A stretch of 8,297 nucleotides of DNA from Calditrichia bacterium (GTDB lineage Bacteria > Calditrichota > Calditrichia > RBG-13-44-9 > J042). A program made the translations under genes and the position numbers. Positions 1-6,551 of the stretch are shown piece by piece. The stretch is taken from contig JAUIFT010000073.1 of the NCBI GenBank assembly GCA_030430345.1, positions 1 to 8,297 of the forward strand, written 5' to 3'. The notes beneath the pieces are model-generated. The model was not told where the DNA came from, did not search any database, and was given only the letters and a program-made list of their open reading frames with translations. Position 1 is the stretch's first letter, and each line of letters opens with the position of its first letter.

Positions 1-86
1 ATTTTGTTACCTGGACAGACAGTATCGAAATCTTTCCCCGGCAAACCTTGCAGCTAAATATTTCCCTTACCGCAATAAATAATTAA
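1..86 (+). CDS. 3' end of a gene with a PEGA-like C-terminus (partial)
   Basis: The frame starting at base 3 is open from the window edge to a TAA at 84-86. Its 27 residues contain TWTDSIEIFPRQTLQLNISL. The spacing of W, the alternating hydrophobic strand, the RQT turn and the final LNISL strand resemble the last two beta-strands of a PEGA-type surface domain, which usually ends in a pattern like V.V..GQ...L.V.L. The gene would end 61 nt before the DUF5683-type gene on the same strand, and PEGA and DUF5683 genes are plausible envelope neighbours in FCB-group bacteria. The other two forward frames are also partly open (stops at 55-57 and 80-82), so the frame choice rests on this resemblance alone. 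The body of the gene lies outside the window and its function cannot be stated. Confidence 0.45.
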   Translation, partial: FVTWTDSIEIFPRQTLQLNISLTAINN

Positions 87-147
87 GATTTGTTTCTGGC
101 ATTGTCTAATCTCTTCAGATGCGTTAACTTGCTACATACTAACAATT

Positions 148-933
148 ATGAGTGTCATGAACGGACAAATCAAACGCACAATACTTTTGGGCTGTGCCTT
201 GCTGATGACCTGTCAAATAGGGGCTCAGTCAATTAATAATCTCCCGGCAATTCGTCAGACTTATGACGCTGCGAATTTTGAACAAACAATCGCTGCCTGC
301 CGGCAATGGTTGCATCAACGTCCAATAAGCTTAACACCGGACGAAACAGTTCAATTGCATCAATACATGGCGCTTTCTTTCTTTAATTTGAATGTGCCGG
401 ATTCTGCAAAAACTCATTTCCAAACTTTGCTTTCCCTGGCCCCGGCGACCACCTTGGATCCGGTTACCACATCTCCGAAAATCATCACATTTTTTAATAC
501 CCTGAAAAAAGAGATGCAGATTTCCCCGCCAACCGCAAGGTTCACCCGCTATGCTTTTATACCCGATAAACGGCCGGGAGCCGCCTGGCGCTCAATCATA
601 TTTCCCGGATGGGGTCAGTATCATAAGGGACAAAAGGGGAAAGCCTGGTTACTCGGAGGAGCATTTTGGGGAAGTGCCATTGCTACCGGGGTTAGCTGGC
701 TGCGGGAAGAGCAGGCCCATGATGATTATCTTGCCAGCACGACCGCCACAGATATTGATGCGAATTATGACACGTACAACAGTTGGTTCAAACGCCGCAG
801 AACCTTAATGGTTGTTACCACAGCATTTTGGGCCCTCACCTTTTCCGATGCGCTCTGGAGCAATTACGCCACTCCGCAGGCAACGCTTGGTCAGAATGGC
901 ACGCTGCAATTCGGCATGTCCGTCCATTTCTAA
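148..933 (+). CDS. DUF5683-type membrane/secreted protein with TPR-like N-terminal half
   Basis: This 261-residue protein has a basic N-terminus (K9, R10) and a hydrophobic stretch at about 11-26, followed by A26-Q-S28, which fits signal peptidase I cleavage near residue 28. Residues about 32-100 are helical and TPR-like, ending in LDPVTTSPKI (103-112), a segment common in this family. The DUF5683 part begins near 145. It has the signature FPGWGQYHKGQKGKAW (152-167), then hydrophobic helices at about 168-184 and 220-237. Such proteins are predicted envelope components of unknown biochemical role. ATG 148 has no good SD; an in-frame ATG at 157 would remove three residues and is an equal alternative. 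The gene may be transcribed with the upstream PEGA-like gene. Its stop overlaps the stop of the convergent BrkB-family gene. Family assignment is fairly sure; function is unknown. Confidence 0.8.
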   Translation: MSVMNGQIKRTILLGCALLMTCQIGAQSINNLPAIRQTYDAANFEQTIAACRQWLHQRPISLTPDETVQLHQYMALSFFNLNVPDSAKTHFQTLLSLAPATTLDPVTTSPKIITFFNTLKKEMQISPPTARFTRYAFIPDKRPGAAWRSIIFPGWGQYHKGQKGKAWLLGGAFWGSAIATGVSWLREEQAHDDYLASTTATDIDANYDTYNSWFKRRRTLMVVTTAFWALTFSDALWSNYATPQATLGQNGTLQFGMSVHF

Positions 934-1856
934 GTAGATTCGGCAGACGCATCATCCGCAGTTATAGTCTCTTCTTCCCGGGTATTTTCTTCTTCCTTCT
1001 TTTTTGCCAGCGAGCCAAACTCCTTGGCATAAAAATGTGTATAAGCGGCTCCCAATAACAATATTTGCGAAGAAATAGATACCCAGATCAAGACAACCAC
1101 GAAGGAGCTGGCAGCGCCAAAAAGAGTGATGGTCTGGCTGTTGCTGAGATAAATGGCAATAAGAAATTTACCCAGGGTAAAAAGGAGTGAAGAAAGCACT
1201 GCGCCTTCCCAAATATCACTCCACTCTATTTTTACATCAGGTAATATTCGGTAGATAACTGCAAAAAGCAGGGTGATAATAATAAACGATACCACCAGAC
1301 TGCCAATTCTCCAGATATCAATCTCAGTAAACATCGGTATATATTGGGACAGTATTTTATCGAATGCGGCGAGGAAAATATCGACCAGGACCAGGCAAAA
1401 CAGGAGGAGCCCGATCGAAAGCACCATTAAAAAGGAAACCAATCGCTCCCAGAGAATGTTCATCACCCAATGGCGTTCCCGGACAGGCGCGTCCCAAATT
1501 TCATCAATCGCATTTTTTAGCTGGGCAAAAACATTGGTTGCCGCATAAATAATAATCGCGATACCGATCAGGTTAGCTAAGGAAAGCGTGGCCATGTGCA
1601 TGCCGGATTCGATCATTCGCTGAATCGCGAGGGCGGTATTATCCCCGACCAGGCCATTAATTTTTTCGACGATTTGTCCTTTCACTGCTTCTTCGCCGAA
1701 AATTCTCCCAAAAATAGCCACTACCAAAATAAACATCGGCGCCATGGAAAAAAGGGTGTAGTAAGCCAGCGCTGCGGACATCCAGGCGATGTTTTCGGAT
1801 TGCCACTTCGTTGTGGTTAATTTGATCAGGTGCCAGAATTTTTGCCATCGATTCAA
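930..1856 (-). CDS. YihY/virulence factor BrkB family membrane protein
   Basis: This 308-residue polytopic inner-membrane protein shows family hallmarks in order: ALAYYTLFSMAP near 30-40 in the first membrane segment, FAQLKNAIDEIW (110-121), ILPDVKIEWSDIWEGA (204-219), and FGAASSFVVVLIWVSISSQI (246-265). Hydrophobic segments lie at about 30-50, 90-110, 137-163, 183-203, 217-237 and 245-272, giving the usual six. The family was once called RNase BN, but that activity belongs to another gene; its real function (suggested transport or envelope role) is unsettled. The last helix ends GAAYT where the family usually has GAE followed by an aromatic or hydrophobic residue, so the conserved Glu is Ala271 here. 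The C-terminus (285-308) is a charged tail, KKKEEE then acidic. The start is TTG; no in-frame ATG occurs before Met26, inside the conserved region. Annotation by family is secure, the molecular role is not. Confidence 0.9.
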   Translation of the reverse strand: MNRWQKFWHLIKLTTTKWQSENIAWMSAALAYYTLFSMAPMFILVVAIFGRIFGEEAVKGQIVEKINGLVGDNTALAIQRMIESGMHMATLSLANLIGIAIIIYAATNVFAQLKNAIDEIWDAPVRERHWVMNILWERLVSFLMVLSIGLLLFCLVLVDIFLAAFDKILSQYIPMFTEIDIWRIGSLVVSFIIITLLFAVIYRILPDVKIEWSDIWEGAVLSSLLFTLGKFLIAIYLSNSQTITLFGAASSFVVVLIWVSISSQILLLGAAYTHFYAKEFGSLAKKKEEENTREEETITADDASAEST

Positions 1857-1863
1857 CGATCAA

Positions 1864-1868
1864 CCTCC
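1864..1868 (-). promoter_or_regulatory. Ribosome binding site deciding the TTG start of the BrkB-family gene
   Basis: On the minus strand a full GGAGG lies 7 nt before TTG at 1856-1854. This is the strongest SD in the window and supports a TTG start. Another TTG at 1863-1861 directly follows the SD but is in a different frame. Confidence 0.75.
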
Positions 1869-2065
1869 AAATAGATCCGTTCCAGGAGAAGTATGGTCTG
1901 TTCTACCAGGCACTCTCATAGAATATTGGTTTCGTATTTACAACTTAGTGTTTATTTTGGGGGGAAACAAATTATGCTTTTTCTGCCTCTTTTTGCAATG
2001 CGAATAGGCGCTTTTAATATTCCCTGCGGGAAAGACTGTTCGTATTTATTATTTTTTTCTTTAGC

Positions 2066-2095
2066 CGCGGATTTGCACAGATGAACACAGCTTAA
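2066..2095. repeat. Degenerate 10-nt tandem repeat, likely a dispersed intergenic element
   Basis: Three adjacent 10-mers are related: CGCGGATTTG, CACAGATGAA and CACAGCTTAA. The shared core is C(A/G)C(A/G)G followed by A or C and T-rich or A-rich bases. From memory, strings of the type CACGGATGAA repeated in tandem are common between genes in many environmental bacterial genomes. Only this one copy is visible here. Confidence 0.5.
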
Positions 2096-2240
2096 AGAAG
2101 GTATATATTCCAGGAAAAAATTCTTTTGAATCCCGTCTCTTAAATCAAATTATTTGCATCTTATACAAATAGTTTAGTGGATATCGTAACTAATTTTGAA
2201 ATTTGAGATAAATAATATCGTTACCTGTTGAGGAAGAAGT

Positions 2241-3263
2241 ATGAAAAGAGATTTTGCCAAGATGCCCTTTGACCCCGCACTTGAAAAAGGTGCTTATAAT
2301 GCCATTCATATTTGCCTGCGCTTGCAACCGGAAGAACGTATTACCCTGATTGTCGGAGAAGAAAATCTGGAAATCACTGCGGCTTTTGTCGCGCAAATCC
2401 GGGAAATCGGCGCGAATTACCGGGTGTTTGTTTTGGAGGATTATCAGAAACGCCCTTGCCTTTCCCTCCCGAAAGAAATCCTTGAAGACATGAAAAATTC
2501 CCAGGTAAGTCTCTTTGCGGCCGATCCCAAACCGGGTGAATTAAAAATGCGCATGGAGATTACCGGGTTTGTCAATCACGTCCACAAGCTTCGTCATGGT
2601 CATGCCGTTAGCCTGACGAAAGAAATTATGCTGCAGGGGATGACTGCCGATTATCTTGCCGTGGACGACCTCAGCAGCCGGGTCATTGAGAAAGCCCGTC
2701 AAACCGAAAAGATTCAAGCAAAGACATCGGCCGGCACTGATATTGAAGCGACCTTCATTCCGGAACTGAATTGGGTGAAAACCAGTGGGATCATTACGAC
2801 CAAAAAATGGGGGAACTTACCCGGTGGAGAAATTTTTACCTCCTCGCACCGGGTTGATGGGCAGTTTGTCGTCGATGGCGTGGTCGGTGATTACCTCTGT
2901 GCCAAATACGGTGATCTGCAGTCATTTCCTTTGTTCATCGATATCGAGGATTCCCGCATCCGCAACCTGCAGTGCGAGAACAAAGAGTTATTGGCGGATT
3001 TCAAACAATACACCAGCGTTGATGAAAACAGTGACCGGGTCGGTGAGTTTGCGATTGGTACAAATCTGGCGGTGACGGACATTATCGGCAACATTTTGCA
3101 GGATGAAAAGATTCCCGGCATCCACATCGCTTTCGGCGATCCTTATCCGCACCACACCGGGCAGACCTGGCACTCCAGCACGCATATCGACTGTGTCGGG
3201 CGCGATTTCGATATTTGGCTCGATGGTGAAATGATTATGAATGACGGGGAGTTTTTGCTGTAA
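2241..3263 (+). CDS. M29-type (AmpS/PepS-like) metalloaminopeptidase
   Basis: This is a predicted cytosolic aminopeptidase that removes N-terminal residues from peptides using divalent metal ions. The N-terminal half (about 1-160) is the divergent substrate-side domain. The C-terminal half has the family's landmarks: NLPGGEIFTSS with Glu197, DRVGEFAIGTN with Glu269, GIHIAFGDPY with His295, and STHIDCV with His315 and Asp317, which match the expected metal-ligand pattern of two Glu, a His and a final HxD. At 340 residues it is shorter than AmpS or PepS (about 370-415). GAGGA at 2230-2234 lies 6 nt before the ATG, a good SD. There is no signal peptide. The gene stands alone, divergent from the BrkB-family gene and convergent with acetoacetate-CoA ligase. 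Some members of the wider fold act on other substrates (NicX-type dioxygenases), so the exact substrate is open. Confidence 0.85.
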   Translation: MKRDFAKMPFDPALEKGAYNAIHICLRLQPEERITLIVGEENLEITAAFVAQIREIGANYRVFVLEDYQKRPCLSLPKEILEDMKNSQVSLFAADPKPGELKMRMEITGFVNHVHKLRHGHAVSLTKEIMLQGMTADYLAVDDLSSRVIEKARQTEKIQAKTSAGTDIEATFIPELNWVKTSGIITTKKWGNLPGGEIFTSSHRVDGQFVVDGVVGDYLCAKYGDLQSFPLFIDIEDSRIRNLQCENKELLADFKQYTSVDENSDRVGEFAIGTNLAVTDIIGNILQDEKIPGIHIAFGDPYPHHTGQTWHSSTHIDCVGRDFDIWLDGEMIMNDGEFLL

Positions 3264-3345
3264 ACGGTAGCGTTAGTGGCAGTTGGCAGTATAAGACTCT
3301 GTGAGTTACTTCTCACCCATTTTCTTACTGCTACTGCAAAACATA
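3264..3345. repeat. Convergent spacer with nested inverted repeats, possible bidirectional terminator
   Basis: Between two convergent stops, GCAGT-TG-GCAGT-AT-AAG (3279-3295) pairs imperfectly with CTTACTGCTACTGC (3324-3337). Inside it, GTGAG (3301-3305) and CTCAC (3312-3316) form a perfect 5-bp hairpin with a 6-nt loop. There is no clean T-run, so Rho-independent termination is uncertain. The repeated GGCAGT also resembles dispersed GCAGTTGGCAGT-type intergenic repeats known to me from environmental genomes. Confidence 0.45.
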
Positions 3346-5331
3346 TTAACTCCGCACCAACCGCTTCCGAAACTCAAGAAAGTATTGCAATGAATCCGGA
3401 TTTTTCATCGAATCCGGATTCGCCGCTTTTTCAATCGGAATCCCCATCAAAATTTTCTTTACCGGCGCTTCCAGTTTTTTCCCGCTGATGGTGTAAGGAA
3501 TCTCATCAATTTCGATTACCTCATCCGGCACATGACGGGGTGTATATTCCTGCCGTAGTGTTTTCTTAATGGTTTGCTTTAAGGCATCATCAAGTTCGGT
3601 ACCGTCATTCAGAACCACGAACAAAGGCATATAGTGCTCGCCGCCCTCCAGCTCCAGATTTACGATCAGACTGTCGGCAATGCCCGGCACTTTGTCAATC
3701 GCCCGGTAAATTTCCGCGGTGCCAATGCGAATGCCCTGGCGGTTCAGGGTCGCATCCGATCTACCATAAATAATCAAACTGTTCCGCTCAGTAATTTTTA
3801 GCCAGTCTCCATGCCGCCAAATGCCGGCATACATTTCAAAGTAACTGGCGAGATAGCGCGTTTTCCCGGGATCATTCCAGAAATAGATTGGCATGGAGGG
3901 CATTGGCTTAGTAATCACCATTTCCCCGACGGTTTCCAGCGACGGTTCCCCCATTTCGTCGTAGCTATACATGCTGCACCCCAGCGCCCGGCACTGAATT
4001 TCCCCACGATAGACTGGCTCCAGTGGACATCCTCCGACAAACGCAGTGCAAACATCAGTGCCCCCGCTCATTGAGCAGAGCCAGACATCTTCCGAGATAT
4101 TCTCATAGACCCAATTAAATCCTTCCGGCGGCAACGGCGCGCCGGTTGAGCCAATTGAGCGCAATTTCTTTAAATCATATTTTTTTCCCGGCTGCTGGCC
4201 GGCCTTCATACAAGCCACGATAAACGGCGCGCTGGTGCCAAAATGATCGATGCCGGCCTCGGCGGCAAATTCCCACAAAACTTCCAGGTCAGGAAAGCCC
4301 GGACTGCCGTCATAAAGCACGATGGTCGCACCAGCGAGTAAAGCGGCCTGCACAAAATTCCACATCATCCAGCCGGTGGTGGAGAACCAGAAAAACCGTT
4401 CCCCGGGATGGACATCATTATGAAATGCCAGGTATTTGTAATGCTCCAACAGCACGCCGCCATGGGAGTGAGTAATCGCCTTCGGAATACCGGTGGTGCC
4501 GGAAGAATACAAGACCCAAATCGGATGATCAAATGGCACCGCGGCAAAAGTCAACGGCTCGGCCGGTGTTTCCAACGCCGTTTCCCAGGGCACACAATCG
4601 GGAAACTTTTCCGCCGCAAGATTCTCATTCAGATATGGAATCATCACCAGTTTTTCCAGGGAGGGGAGTTCATCGAACAATGATTGTACCGCCTTGCTCT
4701 TATCGAAAGATTTCCCGCCATATTGGTAGCCATCAACGGCAATCAGCACCTTCGGAGAAATTTGCGCAAAACGGTCCACCACGCTGTTCACCCCAAAATC
4801 CGGAGAGCAGCTCGACCAGATGGCGCCCAGGGCATTCACTGCGAGAAAGGCAATGGTTGCTTCAGGAATATTCGGTAAAAAAGCCACGACCCGGTCGCCC
4901 TCTTGAACACCTTCCTGCATTAACCAGGTCTTAAAAGCCGCCACCTTTTTTTCCAGGGTATCCCAGCTGATTTCCATCAATGGATGGCGCTCCGAGCGAA
5001 AAATAATTGCCGGATATTCGCTTGTTTTTTCACGAAAAATATGTTCTGCGTAATTCAAAGTGCTGCCGGGAAACCACTTTGTTTCCGGCATCGTATCATC
5101 GCTATGCACTGCTGTATAGGGCGAATGAGATATAATCTGAAAGTATTCCCAAACGGATTGCCAAAATGCCGCGGTATTTTCGACCGACCATTCCCACAAT
5201 GCCTGATAATCAGCAAAATTTAACTGATGTTTTTCTTGCAGCCAGCGACGGTATTTATTCAATTGTGTTGCTTGCTTAAATGCTTCCGTAGGCTGCCAGA
5301 GTGGGGTTGGTTGAGGGGATGCCGCAGTCAT
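3346..5331 (-). CDS. aacS: Acetoacetate-CoA ligase (acetoacetyl-CoA synthetase)
   Basis: This ATP-dependent cytosolic enzyme converts acetoacetate and CoA to acetoacetyl-CoA, AMP and PPi, letting the cell use ketone bodies or breakdown products of polyhydroxybutyrate. It is 661 residues, normal for the family (about 650). Adenylate-forming motifs are complete: the phosphate loop YSSGTTGIPK (275-284), SGGTD (422-426), WRHGDW with Asp509 (505-510), GRSDATLNRQG (523-533), and the C-terminal ISGKKLEAPVKK with catalytic Lys618. The N-terminal WQPTEAFKQATQLNKYRRWL and KWFPGSTLNYAEHIF (85-99), plus CTAFVGGCPLEPVYRGEIQC (428-447), are typical of acetoacetyl- rather than acetyl-CoA synthetase. AAGGAG lies 8 nt before ATG 5331. 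An 18-nt duplication near the 3' end repeats NPDS (638-641 and 644-647). No partner gene for ketone metabolism is adjacent. Confidence 0.95.
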   Translation of the reverse strand: MTAASPQPTPLWQPTEAFKQATQLNKYRRWLQEKHQLNFADYQALWEWSVENTAAFWQSVWEYFQIISHSPYTAVHSDDTMPETKWFPGSTLNYAEHIFREKTSEYPAIIFRSERHPLMEISWDTLEKKVAAFKTWLMQEGVQEGDRVVAFLPNIPEATIAFLAVNALGAIWSSCSPDFGVNSVVDRFAQISPKVLIAVDGYQYGGKSFDKSKAVQSLFDELPSLEKLVMIPYLNENLAAEKFPDCVPWETALETPAEPLTFAAVPFDHPIWVLYSSGTTGIPKAITHSHGGVLLEHYKYLAFHNDVHPGERFFWFSTTGWMMWNFVQAALLAGATIVLYDGSPGFPDLEVLWEFAAEAGIDHFGTSAPFIVACMKAGQQPGKKYDLKKLRSIGSTGAPLPPEGFNWVYENISEDVWLCSMSGGTDVCTAFVGGCPLEPVYRGEIQCRALGCSMYSYDEMGEPSLETVGEMVITKPMPSMPIYFWNDPGKTRYLASYFEMYAGIWRHGDWLKITERNSLIIYGRSDATLNRQGIRIGTAEIYRAIDKVPGIADSLIVNLELEGGEHYMPLFVVLNDGTELDDALKQTIKKTLRQEYTPRHVPDEVIEIDEIPYTISGKKLEAPVKKILMGIPIEKAANPDSMKNPDSLQYFLEFRKRLVRS

Positions 5332-5454
5332 GTTTCATACTCCTTTTTGATGTTCAAAGCTTCAACAGAATTTCAAAAAATGAATTAAAAAGCAACCCCT
5401 TAAATTTTTTTCTTTCTTTATGGTGTTTACTCTTCATGCACTGTATTTTCTGGC

Positions 5455-6387
5455 ATGGAAATGGATCATATCACCAATGAAGACCGCAAGGTGCTTCAAT
5501 TTGCCATACTGCTCTCCCTCGTTATTGGGTTCATCATGCTGGCAATCAAAATTGGGGCATACCTGCTCACCGGATCAGCTGCGATTTTAAGTGATGCCGC
5601 GGAATCGGTCGTTCACGTCGCCGCGGTCGGCTTTGCCGCTTACAGCCTGCGTCTTTCATTCAAACCTGCTGATGACTCGCATCTTTACGGCCATGAAAAA
5701 ATCAGTTTCTTCTCCGCCGGTTTTGAAGGCGCGATGATCGTGATCGCCGCTATTTATATCATCTATGAAGCGATTATGAAATGGCTGCATGGGCTGGCTT
5801 TAGAAAACCTTGGTACCGGCACCTTGCTGACATTATTGGCAATGCTCGTTAATGGCCTGTTGGGTTGGTATCTCATCCACACCGGACGGAAACGGAAATC
5901 TCTTATTTTAGAGGCCAATGGTAAGCATGTGCTCACAGATTCCATTACCAGCCTTGGTGTCATCGTTGGCCTGGTCCTCACCCTTTTTACCGGCTGGCTC
6001 CCCTGGGATCCTATCTGTGCAATTCTTGTGGCCATCAACATCCTTGTTTCCGGCATCGGGTTGATTTCCCGCAGTATCACCGGATTAATGGATCAGGCAG
6101 ATCCGGCGATCCAAAATGAGATAGAGGCAATTCTCACCGAAGAGTCCGAGCGTTACCAGCTTCAGTTCCATGCTTTGAAACATCGCAATATGGGCAACAG
6201 ATTTTGGATTGATTTTCACCTTTTATTCCCAGCAGAAACCCCCATTTCGGAAGCCCATCGTATTGCCACCATCATCGAAGACCGCATTGAACGCGCATTA
6301 GCAGTACCAGCGACGGTTACCACTCACTTGGAGGCAATCGAGGATCATCAGGAAATCCATGCCGCCAAAAAGGCCGGCCATTTATAG
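5455..6387 (+). CDS. Cation diffusion facilitator family transporter
   Basis: This inner-membrane antiporter is expected to export Zn2+, Fe2+, Mn2+ or similar ions against protons. It has 310 residues, usual for the family. Hydrophobic segments lie near 15-38, 41-64, 87-107, 122-142, 163-181 and 183-206, followed by a cytoplasmic dimerisation domain (about 212-300) and a short His-rich end. Family signatures are PADDSHLYGHEK (71-82) after the second segment and the fifth-segment site His158-xxx-Asp162. In the second segment the residues where FieF has its Asp pair appear to be Glu50 and His54 (LSDAAESVVHV), as in some other subfamilies, so the metal cannot be read from the site. No clear SD precedes ATG 5455; ATG 5461 is an in-frame alternative. 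It is divergent from the acetoacetate-CoA ligase gene across 123 nt. Confidence 0.92.
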   Translation: MEMDHITNEDRKVLQFAILLSLVIGFIMLAIKIGAYLLTGSAAILSDAAESVVHVAAVGFAAYSLRLSFKPADDSHLYGHEKISFFSAGFEGAMIVIAAIYIIYEAIMKWLHGLALENLGTGTLLTLLAMLVNGLLGWYLIHTGRKRKSLILEANGKHVLTDSITSLGVIVGLVLTLFTGWLPWDPICAILVAINILVSGIGLISRSITGLMDQADPAIQNEIEAILTEESERYQLQFHALKHRNMGNRFWIDFHLLFPAETPISEAHRIATIIEDRIERALAVPATVTTHLEAIEDHQEIHAAKKAGHL

Positions 6388-6466
6388 ATAGTCTGCATTT
6401 CTGCGCATCCGCTAAAATACAATTTTTCAATTTCGTTAATTAGTTTACGTCTTCTCCTGCCAGGTT

Positions 6467-6487
6467 TTGTATCTTAGCAAGATACAA
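6467..6487. promoter_or_regulatory. Perfect 9-bp palindrome upstream of the SGNH hydrolase gene (candidate operator)
   Basis: The arms TTGTATCTT (6467-6475) and AAGATACAA (6479-6487) are exact reverse complements around a 3-nt centre, AGC. It lies 80 nt downstream of the transporter stop and 64 nt upstream of the hydrolase start. No T-run follows, so a dimeric-regulator operator or a folded leader is as likely as a terminator. TATCTTAG within it is one base off the Bacteroidota -7 element TAnnTTTG, so it could overlap a promoter. All roles are inferred. Confidence 0.45.
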
Positions 6488-6505
6488 TTAAGCCGACAGA
6501 GGTCT

Positions 6506-6522
6506 CCGGCACTTTTCGCCGG
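6506..6522 (+). other. Short GC hairpin in the 5' leader of the SGNH gene
   Basis: CCGGC (6506-6510) and GCCGG (6518-6522) form a 5-bp stem with a 7-nt loop ACTTTTC. It is followed by CAAAGCC and, at 6539-6542, a GGAG that lies 9 nt before the ATG and serves as SD. The hairpin may affect translation of the gene, but nothing in the sequence proves this. Confidence 0.3.
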
Positions 6523-6551
6523 CAAAGCCACGATTCACGGAGTTATACTTT

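Larger units (their letters stand above)
1857..2240. other. Divergent AT-rich intergenic region
   Basis: These 384 nt separate the BrkB-family gene (leftward) from the aminopeptidase gene (rightward) and should hold both promoters. I see no confident -35/-10 pair. TAATTTTG at 2191-2198 matches the TAnnTTTG -7 element of Bacteroidota promoters, but no TTTG lies at the expected distance upstream. ATATCGTAAC (2181-2190) and ATATCGTTAC (2215-2224) form a near-perfect direct repeat flanking it, a possible operator. A small hairpin, TTCCC-TGC-GGGAA, sits at 2020-2032 and is followed by a T-rich run. A degenerate 10-nt repeat is at 2066-2095. A 63-codon reading frame (1893-2084) has an SD but is judged unlikely to be a gene. 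Confidence 0.6.

Noticed and set aside
178..213. Possible lipobox (LLGC or LMTC) in the DUF5683-type protein
   Set aside because: LMTC has Thr before Cys, and LLGC comes too early in the hydrophobic stretch; a signal peptidase I site near AQS fits better.
1596..2007. Overlapping + strand reading frames across and beyond the start of the BrkB-family gene
   Set aside because: They are antisense shadows of a well-supported membrane protein gene and lack family resemblance.
2020..2032. TTCCC-TGC-GGGAA hairpin followed by T-rich DNA as an intrinsic terminator
   Set aside because: Only 5 bp, and no gene ends upstream of it on the + strand, so there is nothing for it to terminate.
1893..2084. 63-codon + strand reading frame with AGGAG 4 nt before its ATG in the divergent intergenic region
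   Set aside because: Composition is not protein-like, it matches no family I recognise, it has no clear domain or signal, and its end lies in the degenerate 10-nt repeat. The SD alone is not enough.
4408..4934. Reading frames of 91 and 133 codons opposite the acetoacetate-CoA ligase gene
   Set aside because: Rich in Arg and Pro as expected of antisense frames; the ligase motifs on the other strand are complete.
6492..6510. GACAGAG segment suggestive of a glycine riboswitch
   Set aside because: None of the other conserved glycine-aptamer segments are present; a seven-base match is chance.
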